DNA of 64,000 nt from Comamonas granuli NBRC 101663 (GCF_000739995.1 NZ_BBJX01000010.1:62001-126000), one strand, 5' to 3'; positions 8,592-21,299 are shown, counted from the first letter of the stretch. Program-made: numbers and translations. Notes: a model not told the origin generated them from the sequence alone.

Positions 8592-10250
8592 CTATTTCCC
8601 TCCAACATGGATATTTCCAGCAACATAGCTGGGGGCCCGCACGCCACCGCCAAATACAAGCGGTGCATCATTGGTCTCGGGCATGGTTTCGGCTGCACCT
8701 CCAATGGCCACGGCCAGCTGAGGGTAGACGGTCAACAATTCATCGGGCATGTCATCCATCCAGCTAGGACTAGGGTCAACGGATTGCCGCACGATTCGAT
8801 GCCCATTCACTTCGATGAGGCCCTTGCCCAGGGCTTGCATCATCGGCAGTGGAGAACTACCGCCTGTCAACACCACATGCAAGCGCACACCGTCCATCGC
8901 CAGCCAGCGCAGCCAGGATTCATCGACCGCGCCGAGTGCTTTCTTGAAGCCATCCTCCACGGCTTGACCAAACCGAATGACTTTGGGATCAGCGAGAAAA
9001 TCGTCCAGCATGATCTTGCCAACCGTGTCATCTGACAGCGTGTATTCCAAGGTTCCGGTTTTGAAAAGTACCTCTTTAAGGCTCCGGATTCTTCTCGACA
9101 GGTCGGCAAGGATGAGCTTGCCTGAGTTGTCACTCGGATCGATAGACTCCTTCTGCGCGATAAATCCACGAAGCAAACCATCAACCTTGTCACCGGCCTG
9201 CATCAAGCCTTGAATGGATTTTGAATTCTGGAAGACGCGAGGCTCATCCTCTTCCGACCTCCTGGTTGAGATGAAAAGGCCAAAATCTGTTGTACCAGCA
9301 CCTACATCCACAACCATGAATGCGTCGCGCAAGTTCTCGCTGTCGGCAATTGCGCCTGCGGCAACAGCCACAGGCTCAGGGACGCCCTCACCAATCAGGT
9401 AGTCCGGTCGTTTTTCGAGCTTCTTGACTTGTTCAACGGCTGCTTTGAGTTCTGCGACATTGATCCCGCCTGACCAATAGCCACTGAACGTGTCGGCAAG
9501 CACCTGGGCTTCTGCCAACATCCGGCGCATCAAGTTATTGCCCCACTGTGCCTTGCTGTCTGGCCAACATGGACGGGCGTACCGGCGCTTCACATACCTT
9601 GGCTCAGTAACGTGCTCCTTTAAAGCATGCTCCGCGACATCAGTGAAGTAAGCCAAATAGATGCGCAGCAGATCTCCCTGGGTCAACTTGACGCCAGAGG
9701 GGTTCATGGCTTTCGACAAGATATTCGCATCTCCGTCAAGAGAGCCTTCCTGCTGAAGACTGATCCAACCTTTGATGGAGTCCAGTCGTTCCCTCCCAGA
9801 ACTCTCCAGCCCCTGGCTCATTTCAATGGCCTCGAAGCCGAAATAGACTTTGCAGTCATCAGCAATGAATATTGAAGATGGCAGAGCGTAGCCCTCTCTA
9901 CCAACTGCCACTCCTAACGCCAAATCCAAATGCTGGTCAGGGAAGATCGAGGCAAAGGCTTTGGACATGGCAGTCCCGAAGTCCAAGCACATTAGTGCAT
10001 CCGGTTCGGTTTTCTCTTCCCTCTGGATGGACGAAAGCACCAGGTCAATGCGAGGCGGCTCTACGGGCGGAACGACAACGATGTGGGGCGCAGGTGGTGG
10101 TAATACAGGGGGGACATCCTCCCCACCCAGCGCTTGTACGGCAAGCCGTAGCGCCTGCCGCTCGTGTGACGAAGCTGCGCCAATGGCGTGATCGCGCTCA
10201 ATGCGCTCCAGCAAGCTTGCCAGCAAAATGGCTGCGGTTTTCTTGTCCAT
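8592..10250 (-). CDS. Hsp70/actin-like ATPase with proline-rich amino region
   Basis: A 552-residue protein of the actin/Hsp70 ATPase fold. The phosphate-1 motif is [13 protein letters not shown] (residues 88-100), the phosphate-2 motif is [14 protein letters not shown] (313-326), and the adenosine motif is [13 protein letters not shown]. The first 80 residues are unusual: a short helical region followed by a Pro-rich linker ([20 protein letters not shown]). No substrate-binding domain like that of DnaK is evident. It sits 4 bases before DUF499 and 13 after the helical gene. Base composition is visibly lower in GC than the flanking genes, suggesting separate acquisition. It may be a scaffold or activation switch; this is inference. 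Confidence 0.8.
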   Translation of the reverse strand: MDKKTAAILLASLLERIERDHAIGAASSHERQALRLAVQALGGEDVPPVLPPPAPHIVVVPPVEPPRIDLVLSSIQREEKTEPDALMCLDFGTAMSKAFASIFPDQHLDLALGVAVGREGYALPSSIFIADDCKVYFGFEAIEMSQGLESSGRERLDSIKGWISLQQEGSLDGDANILSKAMNPSGVKLTQGDLLRIYLAYFTDVAEHALKEHVTEPRYVKRRYARPCWPDSKAQWGNNLMRRMLAEAQVLADTFSGYWSGGINVAELKAAVEQVKKLEKRPDYLIGEGVPEPVAVAAGAIADSENLRDAFMVVDVGAGTTDFGLFISTRRSEEDEPRVFQNSKSIQGLMQAGDKVDGLLRGFIAQKESIDPSDNSGKLILADLSRRIRSLKEVLFKTGTLEYTLSDDTVGKIMLDDFLADPKVIRFGQAVEDGFKKALGAVDESWLRWLAMDGVRLHVVLTGGSSPLPMMQALGKGLIEVNGHRIVRQSVDPSPSWMDDMPDELLTVYPQLAVAIGGAAETMPETNDAPLVFGGGVRAPSYVAGNIHVGGK

Positions 10251-10263
10251 TTCGTCCTCTCAG

Positions 10264-11724
10264 TTACTCGACAATTCCCTTGGCAACCACATCACCCACA
10301 CTGCCATCGTGCCGCTTGCGCACGATGGCGGGTTGTTTGACCAGCATGCGCTGCTTAGGCGCACCACCCACGGCGGTGAAGAACTTTGGCGACATCTCGA
10401 TTTCCTCACCCGGAATCCCGTACAAATCCAGTGCGCGCAGGCTTGCGGCCTGTTCGACCTGTACAGCTAAGGTTTGCACGCGGTCCAAAAGATCCCGTGC
10501 TGCGGGTGCCATAGTGGGTTCGTAAATTTCCAGATTGGCCAACAGTGGATCGTGCAAGTTGTCACGCATGGCTCTAGCTCGCCGGGCAGCCTGCAAGGCC
10601 AGGCCGATACTTTCATCGGCATTGCTGGCTGCTGCCTCAATAGCAGACTCACTGGCTTGGCGAGCGACGCGTACGCGCCCTCGCTCCAACCAGTCCCGCA
10701 CGTCTTCGGGCAGTTCGGGGTGTTTCTTGGCCAGATCGCGTGCCAATGCGCGGGCGCGTTCTGGGTGACTGCACAGAACATCCAACTGGCCCAGCAATGT
10801 CTGGTCGCATTGACCTTGGCGACCCAACAAAATCAGCGCCTCTGAGACATCCGTAATCAACCGCTCCAGCGGGCTGGTCAAGTCTTTGGGCCAGGACGTA
10901 CTGCCAAGCAGTCTGCGGCAGTAGGCAACCACGCTGTACATCTGGGGGTCGGCAACCACTGAGATACGTGTGCGAACGATGTCATGCACCGTCAGCAAAG
11001 CTTCGCGCACCAAGTCGATCTGCACCTTTTCATTCTGCGGCTTGCCTAGAGTAGACAAAGGCAAAGCCAGCAGCTCGTGCAACGCTTTTCCCGGTTCGTC
11101 TCCGGCGTCCAGTTCCACTTCTAGAAGGGAATTGCGCAGCGTGACCAAGGTGCGAGCCAGCCGCCTCGCGACCGTTTCACCCGGCTCTTCAGTATTGGGC
11201 CGTAAGGCTTGGAATGCGCTTGCTAGCTGCCGCAACGCTGTTGCGAGATCAGGTGAGCGCGCCAGCAGAGCGGCCACCACCTCTCCGCGCGCTTTCTCGC
11301 CCGTCTCCTCCTCTGCAATCGCTCTTGCCAGATAGGCTGGCAACCAGGCAGAAGACATAAGCGCGCAGGCTCGGGCCAGATTCAGACGGTCATCGGCTTC
11401 ATTTAGCAGTTGCATCGAAGGCAGTTCCTCCGCAAACGCGGGGCGCAACTGTTCGGCAATTTCTGGTGCCCACCGTTTGACCACTTGCCCAAGGCGTATG
11501 CACTCTGCGATAGACAGCAGCCGATGCTCTGGCGCAGCATCCAATGCAAAGACCTGCGCCAGCAGATGCGCGCGACCATCCGTCACGGCGGGGTCGTCCG
11601 CCTGCTTGGGCAGCACCTTTGCTGTGATCAATGCGGTCAACGCGGCCCGACGCTCTGCCGGAGGCGTGGCCGCATTGGCAAAAGCTGATAGAGATTCGGT
11701 GGTGCTTGGTGTATCAGCGGTCAT
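10264..11724 (-). CDS. Unrecognised all-helical protein of the defence operon
   Basis: A 486-residue protein that I cannot assign to a family. The start at 11724 has GGAGGG 6 bases upstream; a longer frame to 11808 would run into the methyltransferase gene. The protein is almost entirely helical and Ala/Leu/Arg-rich, with repeated heptad-like stretches (ALRQLASAFQALRP; ARRLARTLVTLRNSLLEVEL; IGLALQAARRARAMRDNL). No membrane segment, signal or catalytic motif is seen. It ends 13 bases before the Hsp70-like gene and shares its lower GC, so the two may have entered as a pair; it could be the partner or client of that ATPase. Confidence 0.7.
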   Translation of the reverse strand: MTADTPSTTESLSAFANAATPPAERRAALTALITAKVLPKQADDPAVTDGRAHLLAQVFALDAAPEHRLLSIAECIRLGQVVKRWAPEIAEQLRPAFAEELPSMQLLNEADDRLNLARACALMSSAWLPAYLARAIAEEETGEKARGEVVAALLARSPDLATALRQLASAFQALRPNTEEPGETVARRLARTLVTLRNSLLEVELDAGDEPGKALHELLALPLSTLGKPQNEKVQIDLVREALLTVHDIVRTRISVVADPQMYSVVAYCRRLLGSTSWPKDLTSPLERLITDVSEALILLGRQGQCDQTLLGQLDVLCSHPERARALARDLAKKHPELPEDVRDWLERGRVRVARQASESAIEAAASNADESIGLALQAARRARAMRDNLHDPLLANLEIYEPTMAPAARDLLDRVQTLAVQVEQAASLRALDLYGIPGEEIEMSPKFFTAVGGAPKQRMLVKQPAIVRKRHDGSVGDVVAKGIVE

Positions 11725-11738
11725 GACAAGCCCTCCAT

Positions 11739-14636
<2,898 letters not shown>

Positions 14637-15689
14637 TTAGTCGTCCTTCTCCCAGCCGACTTTGCCATCGCATTGGCTACAGCCGACCGAGTAACTGTGT
14701 TCCATATCGCCGGTGTTGTATTCGTTGCACCACTGGCACTGCTCGATGCCATTGGAGATGTCGAAGCAGTTGGCGCAGAAGTAGTGATCGCCGCGCCTGA
14801 CCACGGTGTGATAGCCCTCGCAGTTGCCGCAGTTGGCAGGCTCCCAGCGGTCATCGCCATCCTTGATGCCGATGTGCGCTGCATCGTGATCCGTCAGCGC
14901 ATCCGCCAGATGCTCCGGCTCGATGCATTCCTCGCAGTGCTCGCACGTCGCATAGCCCTCGGTCGCAATGACGATGGGTTCGCCGCAATGCGGGCAATCG
15001 AGTTCTACTTGGGTTTCGGTGTGATCGCACACCAGGCAGCGCAGCGAGGCGATCTGGTCGTCAAGGGCGTCGGGAATGGCGGCGTCGAAGCCACAGGCGC
15101 TGCATGCTTTCGGCGCATGGCCTGCCTTGCGCGCGGCGTCCAGTTCGGGCTTGAGCGCCTTGAACTTAGCGGCCAAGTATTTCCGGTGCCCCTTCATCGC
15201 GCGATCTGCATAGGCGATCTCACTGCTGAAGTCGTGGAAGTAGTTGCCCCACTGGGTCAACAGGCGTTGGAGGTGAAACCACGAGCGGCAATGCTCGGCG
15301 ACGATCTGCGTCTTGGCCTTTTCGTCGCTTTCCAGCCCGTTGTGGAAGAAGTGAACCATCTTGTTGCGATGGTTCGCCAGCGCGCGGAAGCTGGCGTAGG
15401 CGTCGTCGCCAATGTCCTCGCCCGCGACGTCCCGAATCCGCACCCTGGCATCTTCCAGCGTGACCGAGATAAAGTCCCCGGCCATGAACTTGGCGAGGTT
15501 GGCCTGATCGGGCTTGGAGACGATCAACGACCAGTGCTCCTTCATCAGCCGCGCCTTGAGCAGCATCTCGACTGCCGCGCAGAAGTGGATGACGGAATAC
15601 TTGGGCGTCTTGTCGAACTCCGCGATGCCGCGCTCCAGGAAGTCGAAGGCGTTGCGGGTCAGCGAGTCGAAGATGTCGTGGTAGGTCAT
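14637..15689 (-). CDS. HEPN-like protein with several zinc ribbons
   Basis: A 350-residue protein with two parts. Residues 1-185 are helical and contain R108-x4-H113 in ANHRNKMVHFF, the signature of HEPN ribonucleases. Residues 195-350 carry a string of paired cysteines: CSACG (196-200), CLVCDH (218-223), CPHCG (232-236), CEHCEEC (249-255), CGNCEGYH (287-294), CANC (305-308), CQWCNEY (318-324) and CSQCDG (337-342), about four zinc ribbons. I infer a nucleic-acid-binding RNase toxin or sensor. It begins 9 bases after the NYN gene and ends flush with the methyltransferase start, so the three are one unit. Confidence 0.7.
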   Translation of the reverse strand: MTYHDIFDSLTRNAFDFLERGIAEFDKTPKYSVIHFCAAVEMLLKARLMKEHWSLIVSKPDQANLAKFMAGDFISVTLEDARVRIRDVAGEDIGDDAYASFRALANHRNKMVHFFHNGLESDEKAKTQIVAEHCRSWFHLQRLLTQWGNYFHDFSSEIAYADRAMKGHRKYLAAKFKALKPELDAARKAGHAPKACSACGFDAAIPDALDDQIASLRCLVCDHTETQVELDCPHCGEPIVIATEGYATCEHCEECIEPEHLADALTDHDAAHIGIKDGDDRWEPANCGNCEGYHTVVRRGDHYFCANCFDISNGIEQCQWCNEYNTGDMEHSYSVGCSQCDGKVGWEKDD

Positions 15690-15698
15690 GACATCCTC

Positions 15699-16319
15699 CT
15701 ATCGCCAATGCGCAGGGCGCTGGAGCACAAAGCCGTCCGCGCGCTGCACTTGAGCCGGAAGCTGGCTGTGGCGGTAAGCGGTTTCGTTGATGATGAAACT
15801 GCCGCTGGCGGCCTGTGTGAGCTGGTGCGAGCGGCGATTGGGCGGCAAGGCGACGATGATGTTCTTGCCGGGAAACTTGGCGCGAGCGACGCTGACCGGC
15901 GTGGTGAGGTCGCTGTCGGCAGAGATCAGGAGCGCCGTGTCGAAGCGGTCGTCATAGGCATCGGCCAGCAGTTGCATGGCGATGTTCACGTCGGTCATCT
16001 TTTCCTCGTAGTCCATCCACTGCGCGCCACACTGGCGGCACTGCTTGGGCTTTTCGAGGTAGTGGCCGAAGTGCGACTGGAGCTTGGACATGGTGTCCAG
16101 CGCCTCGAGGTAGGCGGTCTGGCGCTGCATGTCGGAGACGTTGCGCCCGTTGGCACGGATGCGCGAGGTGAAGTAGTGGACGCCCTCCAACGTCTGGCCG
16201 GGCCTGAGCAGCGTGGTTGCCAAGGCACACAAGTCCAGCCAGTAATACTTCTTCCAGCCCTTGCTGCGCAGGCCGAAGTAGAGGTTGAATCCATCCACGT
16301 AGGCGACAACCCGGCTCAT
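15699..16319 (-). CDS. NYN-domain (LabA/PIN-like) nuclease
   Basis: A 206-residue protein with the NYN fold. D9 in AYVDGFNLYFG, the acidic motif EEKMTDVNIAMQL (D110), and LLISADSDLTTPV (D135, D137) are the expected metal-binding acids of this PIN-like ribonuclease family. A CRQCGAQW pair (C94, C97) may be half of a zinc site. Family members cleave RNA, and several act in toxin or defence settings. It lies after a 205-base gap downstream of the helicase, in which an opposite-strand RNA is predicted, and is followed after 9 bases by the HEPN gene. Together they look like a two-RNase cassette. Confidence 0.82.
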   Translation of the reverse strand: MSRVVAYVDGFNLYFGLRSKGWKKYYWLDLCALATTLLRPGQTLEGVHYFTSRIRANGRNVSDMQRQTAYLEALDTMSKLQSHFGHYLEKPKQCRQCGAQWMDYEEKMTDVNIAMQLLADAYDDRFDTALLISADSDLTTPVSVARAKFPGKNIIVALPPNRRSHQLTQAASGSFIINETAYRHSQLPAQVQRADGFVLQRPAHWR

Positions 16320-16349
16320 CGGCGTTGCTCCCGACAGGCCAAGTCCACC

Positions 16350-16378
16350 TTGACAGAGGCACGGGTTGCGTGTAGGAT
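16350..16378 (+). promoter_or_regulatory. Strong sigma-70 promoter for an opposite-strand RNA
   Basis: TTGACA (16350-16355), a 17-base spacer, then TAGGAT (16373-16378). The -35 box is a consensus match and the spacing is ideal. It points right, against the surrounding operon, and the DNA in front of it holds hairpins but no coding frame. It begins 31 bases upstream of the NYN start (opposite strand). Confidence 0.65.
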
Positions 16379-16417
16379 TCGCGCCATAAACCCCACCGGA
16401 GATCGCATCTCCGGCCC

Positions 16418-16447
16418 AACGCCTCCCTCGTGGAGGCGTTTTCCTTT
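16418..16447 (+). terminator. Intrinsic terminator-like hairpin, unit 1
   Basis: A 9-bp perfect stem AACGCCTCC/GGAGGCGTT with a 5-base loop, followed by TTCCTTT. The T-rich side is on the + strand, so it would end the opposite-strand RNA and not the helicase message. Confidence 0.55.
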
Positions 16448-16479
16448 GTGCCCCGCCAAGGCGAGCAGCCTTGGCCCGA

Positions 16480-16507
16480 CGCCTCCCACGCGGAGGCGTT
16501 TCTCTTG
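16480..16507 (+). terminator. Intrinsic terminator-like hairpin, unit 2
   Basis: The second copy: CGCCTCC/GGAGGCG with loop CACGC, followed by TTTCTCTT. It has the same orientation as the first copy and ends 18 bases before the helicase stop codon on the other strand. Confidence 0.5.
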
Positions 16508-16524
16508 GGGCGTCCGGAAGGCCA

Positions 16525-19500
16525 TCACAGCGAAGCCCCCGGCGCGACGGCCTTGGCCAGCAACTGGCCCAGATCGAGGTTCTTGCTGGTTTCCGCCCAG
16601 TCCGGCTCCTGCGTGAAGGGCTGGCACACGTAGAACGGGCCTTCGTGCCTGTCCCCGTCCACCAGCACGATGGCGAGGATGAATTTGTCCGCCTGGTTCA
16701 GGCCGTAGAGGATTTCGTTGCGGGTCACCGTGATGGTGGACTGCCCCTTGGCGCGGCCCTTCACCTCGATGTGGCGCGAGGTCGTCAGGCGGCCATCCAC
16801 GGGTTGTGGCTGGCTGGTCACGTCCCAGCCGCACTTCTGCGCCGACACGTCGATGACGTCGTGACCAAGGGCGCGTTCGGCCTCCATGACCGCGCGCATG
16901 GCCATCTGTTCGACACGGGCGCGGGCAGCGGCGTCCGCCGACCAGCCGCCTTGTTCGGCGGGGACGCCCTTGCGCTGCATCAGCAGCCCTGCCGGGATGA
17001 CGAGCGCGCCGCCGAGCACGACCGGCGTGGCCGAGACCACATGGCGCATGGCCAGCAGTTCCTTCTCGCGCGACTCGCGGCGCGCCGTGAGGTCGTCGAT
17101 GGTGCGGCGCACGTTCTCCAGTGTCAGGCGCACGTCCTTGCCTGCGGCCAGGTCGTCTTGCAGCTTGATGTAGCGGTCTGACCAGAAGTTGATCTCCCTG
17201 ACCAGCCGTTCGTGGACGGCGGCCAAGGTCTTGTCCACGGACTTCTCGCGCCGCGAGCGCACTTCGTCGAAGTGTTCGGGCACGAGGTGGCTGCCCGCAT
17301 GAGCAAGCGCGGCGTGCTCCAGATCTTTGGCGATCCACGGTGCGGCCAGCACATCTTGGATCAACGCCATGTCGGAAGCGTCGAGCGGCTCCAAGTCCAG
17401 ATGCGGAGCCCAGCCGGCGTTGATGGTGGTGCCTGCGGCATCGATCTCGACGAACTGCATGCGCCGCGAGGCGACGCGGCTGGGGTCTTGGCCTTCCAAG
17501 ACCCGGTGGTCGATGATGAACATGACCTTGGGCGCTAACCCCAAGTCGCTCGGATCGACCAGCACCGCGCCCTGCTTCAGCTTGTTGCGGTGCTGCTCCA
17601 GCACGATGTCGGTGACCGACTGCATCAAAGGATGGCCCGGATGCAGCAGGCTGGCCATCGGCGCGCCCACACGGTCGGTCAAGCGCACGTACTGCTTCTC
17701 GAAGCAGACGCGCTCGTAGCGACGCAGCACGGGGTCGGCGTTGCGGCGATCCCGGCCCGTGATCTGACGGTCGCGCTCGCGGATGATGGCGGGGACGTTG
17801 GTGATCTCGAAGCGGCCCGGCTCGCGGGGGCGCAGCTCGCCGCCCAGGGCCGCGAAGGATTGGTTGAAGAATGCGCGGATGAAGAAGGGCTGGAGCTTGC
17901 GGGCCTCGGCCTTTTCCATTTCCTCCTTGACGGCGAATAGGCGCTTCTCATCCATCACCTCTTCGCACAGGGCATTGCGCTTGATGATGTTTTCGAGGTG
18001 ATCGGTATCGAGCGCGCCTTCGATCTTCTTGAGCAGGCGGGCGCGTACCTCGGGGTCGGCCCCGTAGCGGATGGCCTCGATCAGCAAGTCCTTGAGGCTC
18101 TTCTCCTCGAACACCTCGCCGAGGATGTCGAACACGCGACCGCCCAGCGCCGCACGCTCCACTTCGAGCTTCTCGAACAGGCGCTGGAAGACGTCGCCCT
18201 CGCGGGTTTCGGAGGCGACCATGTTCCAGAGGTGGCAGACCTCGGTCTGGCCGATGCGGTGGATGCGACCGAAGCGTTGCTCCAGCCGGTTGGGGTTCCA
18301 CGGCAGGTCGTAGTTGACCATCAGGTTGGCGTTTTGCAGGTTCACGCCTTCGCCCGCCGCGTCGGTGGCAATGAGCACGCGCGCGGTCGGATCGTTGCGG
18401 AACAGTTCCTGCACCTTGCGCCGTTCCTCGCGCTTGACGCCGCCGTGGATCATCACCACGGCTTCCTCGCTGCCGATGAGGCCGCGAATCTTGACCGCAA
18501 GGTAGTTCAGCGTGTCACGGTGCTCGGTGAAGATGATGAGCTTGCGCTGACGTCCGGCGTCGTCGTGCATCTCCGGCGTGTCTTGTAGCAGGCGGGAGAG
18601 TTCGTCCCACTTGCGGTCTTGGCCGGAATGGACGACCTGCCGGGCCTGCTCTTCCAGCCCTTCGAGGATGATGATTTCGGCTTCGAGTTCGGGGATGGTT
18701 TGGGAGGCCGTGGCCTGATCGACCAACCGTTCTTCCAGCGCTTCATAGTCCTCGGATGGAAGGTCATCGGCGGAGTCCCAGATGTCCTCGGGCAGGCCGT
18801 TGCTGCCATTCAATGTCTCTGCCAGCGCCTGACCACGCTGGCGCAATTTTTCGTCCTCGACGCGGCGCTTGAGCTTGTTGCGGCGTCGCTTGAGCGACTG
18901 GTAGATGGCCTCGGGACTGGAGGCAAGCCGCCGTTGCAGCGCGGTCAAAGCAAAACCGACCGTGCCTTTGCGGCCACCATCAGCCAGTTGGTCAGCGCGG
19001 GCGAACTCGGTCTTCACGTAGTCCGTGACCGCTGCGTACAAGGCAGCCTCCGGGTCGGAGAGCTTGTAGTTGACGGTATAGGCGCGCCGTTCGGGAAACA
19101 GGCGCGTGCCGTCGAAACGCAACATGTCCTCCTTGACCATGCGGCGCATCAGGTCGGCCACGTCCACCTTGTGCGCGCCGTCGCGGAACTTGCCGTAGAA
19201 GCGGTCTGCATCCAGCAGCGACAGGAAGAGCTGGAAGTCCTCTTCCTTGCCGTTGTGGGGCGTGGCCGTCATCAGCAGAAAGTGGCGGGTGATGGCTCCC
19301 AGCGTCTCGCCAAGCAGGAAGCGCTTGGTCTTGTTGACCTTGTTGCCGAAGTAGCTGGCCGAGAGCTTGTGGGCTTCGTCCACGACGACCAAGTCCCACT
19401 GCGTGAGCATGAGCTTTTCTTGCAGGTCTTCGGATCGCGCCAGTTGATCGACGCGGGCGATCAGCAGGTCGAAGTCGTCGAAGGGGTTGCCGCTGCGCGA

Positions 19501-20067
19501 TTGCTCGACCTGCTCACGCGAGAACAGCGTGAACGAGAGGCCGAACTTCTCGAACATTTCGTCCTGCCACTGTTCCACCAGCGAGCCGGGCGCGACGATG
19601 AGCACGCGCTTGGCGTCGGCGCGCATCAACAGCTCGCGGATGAACAGCCCGGCCATGATGGTCTTGCCCGCGCCGGGGTCGTCGGCCAGCACGTAGCGCA
19701 GCGGTTGGCGCGGCAGCATGGACTCATAGACCGCCGTGATCTGGTGCGGCAACGGCTCCACGTTCGAGGTGTGGACGGCCATCATCGGATCGAACAGGTG
19801 GGCCAGATTGATGCGGTAGGCCTCGGCGGCGAGCTTGAAGGCGTCGCCCGGCGCATCGAAGGCCCACGGGCGGCCCGACTCGGCCAGCGACAGGTTCGCT
19901 TCGTCGGTGCGGAACAGCATCCGCTCGCGCAGCGTGCCGTCGGCGGTCTTGTAGTAAACGGTCAGGGCGTTGTCGCCGACAGGCTCGGTCGTGACGATGC
20001 GCACCACCTGTCCGGGCTCCAAGCCCGAGATGGCTGCGTTCTTCTGGATCTGTTCGAGCTTCAACAC
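16525..20067 (-). CDS. SNF2-family helicase with DUF3883 nuclease-like carboxyl domain
   Basis: A 1180-residue superfamily 2 DNA translocase. [13 protein letters not shown] (106-118) precedes Walker A DDPGAGKT (129-136), [11 protein letters not shown] (DEAH at 230-233) is motif [16 protein letters not shown] is motif III, and [14 protein letters not shown] with [12 protein letters not shown] are motifs V and VI of the SNF2 type. Near the carboxyl end, [12 protein letters not shown] (E1101-V-K1103) fits the DUF3883 domain, related in motif to PD-(D/E)XK nucleases. Such helicases occur in DISARM-like and helicase-methylase-ATPase systems. It is the first large gene after the WYL regulator and a 68-codon gene, and precedes the NYN cassette. 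Confidence 0.88.
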   Translation of the reverse strand: MLKLEQIQKNAAISGLEPGQVVRIVTTEPVGDNALTVYYKTADGTLRERMLFRTDEANLSLAESGRPWAFDAPGDAFKLAAEAYRINLAHLFDPMMAVHTSNVEPLPHQITAVYESMLPRQPLRYVLADDPGAGKTIMAGLFIRELLMRADAKRVLIVAPGSLVEQWQDEMFEKFGLSFTLFSREQVEQSRSGNPFDDFDLLIARVDQLARSEDLQEKLMLTQWDLVVVDEAHKLSASYFGNKVNKTKRFLLGETLGAITRHFLLMTATPHNGKEEDFQLFLSLLDADRFYGKFRDGAHKVDVADLMRRMVKEDMLRFDGTRLFPERRAYTVNYKLSDPEAALYAAVTDYVKTEFARADQLADGGRKGTVGFALTALQRRLASSPEAIYQSLKRRRNKLKRRVEDEKLRQRGQALAETLNGSNGLPEDIWDSADDLPSEDYEALEERLVDQATASQTIPELEAEIIILEGLEEQARQVVHSGQDRKWDELSRLLQDTPEMHDDAGRQRKLIIFTEHRDTLNYLAVKIRGLIGSEEAVVMIHGGVKREERRKVQELFRNDPTARVLIATDAAGEGVNLQNANLMVNYDLPWNPNRLEQRFGRIHRIGQTEVCHLWNMVASETREGDVFQRLFEKLEVERAALGGRVFDILGEVFEEKSLKDLLIEAIRYGADPEVRARLLKKIEGALDTDHLENIIKRNALCEEVMDEKRLFAVKEEMEKAEARKLQPFFIRAFFNQSFAALGGELRPREPGRFEITNVPAIIRERDRQITGRDRRNADPVLRRYERVCFEKQYVRLTDRVGAPMASLLHPGHPLMQSVTDIVLEQHRNKLKQGAVLVDPSDLGLAPKVMFIIDHRVLEGQDPSRVASRRMQFVEIDAAGTTINAGWAPHLDLEPLDASDMALIQDVLAAPWIAKDLEHAALAHAGSHLVPEHFDEVRSRREKSVDKTLAAVHERLVREINFWSDRYIKLQDDLAAGKDVRLTLENVRRTIDDLTARRESREKELLAMRHVVSATPVVLGGALVIPAGLLMQRKGVPAEQGGWSADAAARARVEQMAMRAVMEAERALGHDVIDVSAQKCGWDVTSQPQPVDGRLTTSRHIEVKGRAKGQSTITVTRNEILYGLNQADKFILAIVLVDGDRHEGPFYVCQPFTQEPDWAETSKNLDLGQLLAKAVAPGASL

Positions 20068-20100
20068 GGCGCGCCCCTTCGTCTTCGTTCCGGCTGTCGC

Positions 20101-20307
20101 TCAGGGCTTGCGCCGGTTGTAGGGCGACTGGTTGGTGGGCTTGAGGGAAACATCCGTTTCGCTCGCCTTGGCGCGCACGGCATCTTCCGTGCGGCCCATC
20201 TTGAGGCCGATGACGCGCGTGGGCGTGTTCTGCTTGGCGAGCTGCTTAAGCTGCGAAACGTCGGCAGGCGACCACTGCTTGCCGTGATTGGACAGGGTCT
20301 TAGCCAT
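20101..20307 (-). CDS. Small Myb/SANT-like helix-turn-helix protein
   Basis: A 68-residue basic protein. Residues 8-50 (HGKQWSPADVSQLKQLAKQ, then TRVIGLKMGRTEDAVRAKA) read like a SANT/Myb or GcrA-like three-helix DNA-binding unit: a tryptophan in the first helix and a GRTEDAVRAKA recognition-like helix. A clear site (AAAGGAG) lies before the ATG. It is placed between the WYL regulator and the helicase, 33 bases before the latter. I infer a small regulator or nucleic-acid-binding subunit; similar small proteins are common as uncharacterised genes in proteobacteria. Confidence 0.65.
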   Translation of the reverse strand: MAKTLSNHGKQWSPADVSQLKQLAKQNTPTRVIGLKMGRTEDAVRAKASETDVSLKPTNQSPYNRRKP

Positions 20308-20370
20308 GATGGAACTCCTTTCGGGCGTAAGCGTGCTTGGGGGCGGGGTTGAAGCAGAGCGCCATGTTCA

Positions 20371-21267
20371 TCACCATTCCTTGCTGGTTGCGTCGTAGCC
20401 CGGCGCGAGAACGAGGTTGGTGACGCCATAGAGCGCCTGCCGGTTGCGCAGCCACAGGTGGTGTTCGCCGCCCTTGAGGCTGTGGTCGTCGGTGCAGTCC
20501 ACGTTCCAACGGCGCAGCAGGTAGCCCGCCATTGCCGCGCGGGTGCGCACCTTGAGCACGCCGCCTTCCATGCCGTACTCGGCTTCGATGGTGTCGGGGT
20601 GCTGCACATTGGCCGGATGCGGCACAAGCTCCAGCTCGGTGATGCGGTTCCACTGGATGTCCTGAGCGGCGGTTTCGTGGTCGGCGACCTCGCCCGGCAA
20701 GATGCTGGCGTCGTCGAAGCGGCCCAGCACGAAGTCGCGGAACTCGCCGCTACGGCGGTCGAAGGCCCGCAGGTGCCAGCGCAGGCCGCTGTCAGCCAAG
20801 GCGAAGGGCACGATCTCGCGGGTGGTGAGGCCGCTGGACAGGGCGCGGTAGGAAATCTTGACGGCTGCGCCCCGGTGGATGGCGCGCGTCAAAGTCGAAA
20901 GCAATTCCAGATCGACCCGGCCCGGCAAGCTGGTGCCTTCGGTGGCGATGACACCCCGAAAGCGCGCAGGCTCGGCATCGCCGTAGCTTTGGGACAGCCA
21001 TGTGAAGACCCGCTCGACCGGGAAGTCGAACAAGGGCCGGAACCACGCGGCTCGCACGTAGACCTTGCCCTTGGTGTCGTACTCCATGTTGCCCGGGGCC
21101 AGTTCCTTGTACTGGGCAATGTCCCGCGTAGCCGCCGCCGCTTGGATATCGAAGCGCGCAACCAAATCCTGACGGCGGATTTCGCCCATGAAGCGCAGGC
21201 GCAGCTCGACGAACGCGAGCCGGTCGCGTTGCGCTTGAGACATTCCTGAGAGGCGGTCGCTGGACAT
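20371..21267 (-). CDS. WYL-domain transcriptional regulator (BrxR/CapW-like)
   Basis: A 298-residue regulator, with an alternative start 8 codons later. Residues 10-60 are a winged helix (DRLAFVELRLRFMGEIRRQDLVARFDI, in parts). The middle (ISYRALSSGLTTREIVPFALADSGLRWHLRAF) is a WYL domain, and the carboxyl part (MAGYLLRRWNVDCTDDHSLKGG) matches the WCX extension. Proteins of this plan, such as BrxR and CapW, repress defence operons until infection. It is the first gene of the defence operon, preceded by a strong promoter and a palindrome, which fits autoregulation. The ligand is unknown. Confidence 0.85.
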   Translation of the reverse strand: MSSDRLSGMSQAQRDRLAFVELRLRFMGEIRRQDLVARFDIQAAAATRDIAQYKELAPGNMEYDTKGKVYVRAAWFRPLFDFPVERVFTWLSQSYGDAEPARFRGVIATEGTSLPGRVDLELLSTLTRAIHRGAAVKISYRALSSGLTTREIVPFALADSGLRWHLRAFDRRSGEFRDFVLGRFDDASILPGEVADHETAAQDIQWNRITELELVPHPANVQHPDTIEAEYGMEGGVLKVRTRAAMAGYLLRRWNVDCTDDHSLKGGEHHLWLRNRQALYGVTNLVLAPGYDATSKEW

Positions 21268-21299
21268 GGTGGCGTGGGAGTTTTCCTATGTTTTGGCGG

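Larger units (their letters stand above)
16385..16507 (+). ncRNA. Predicted small RNA: two tandem two-hairpin units
   Basis: Downstream of the promoter are two repeats of the same layout: a first hairpin then a terminator-like hairpin. Unit 1 has CCGGAGAT/ATCTCCGG with loop CGC (16396-16414) and AACGCCTCC/GGAGGCGTT with loop CTCGT (16418-16440) followed by TT. Unit 2 has GCCAAGG/CCTTGGC (about 16455-16474) and CGCCTCC/GGAGGCG (about 16480-16498) followed by TTT. The link GGCCC-AACGCCTCC versus GGCCC-GACGCCTCC shows that the units are duplicates. A transcript would be 55-60 or about 120 nt. It may resemble phage antisense RNAs of the C4 type; this is a guess. Confidence 0.5.

Noticed and set aside
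16385-16507. Operon terminator for the helicase transcript
   Set aside because: The T-rich sides of both hairpins lie on the opposite strand, so they do not fit termination of the - strand message.
18619-20352. A 577-codon open frame on the + strand
   Set aside because: Antisense to the SNF2 helicase, which has clear motifs; the translated text is not protein-like.
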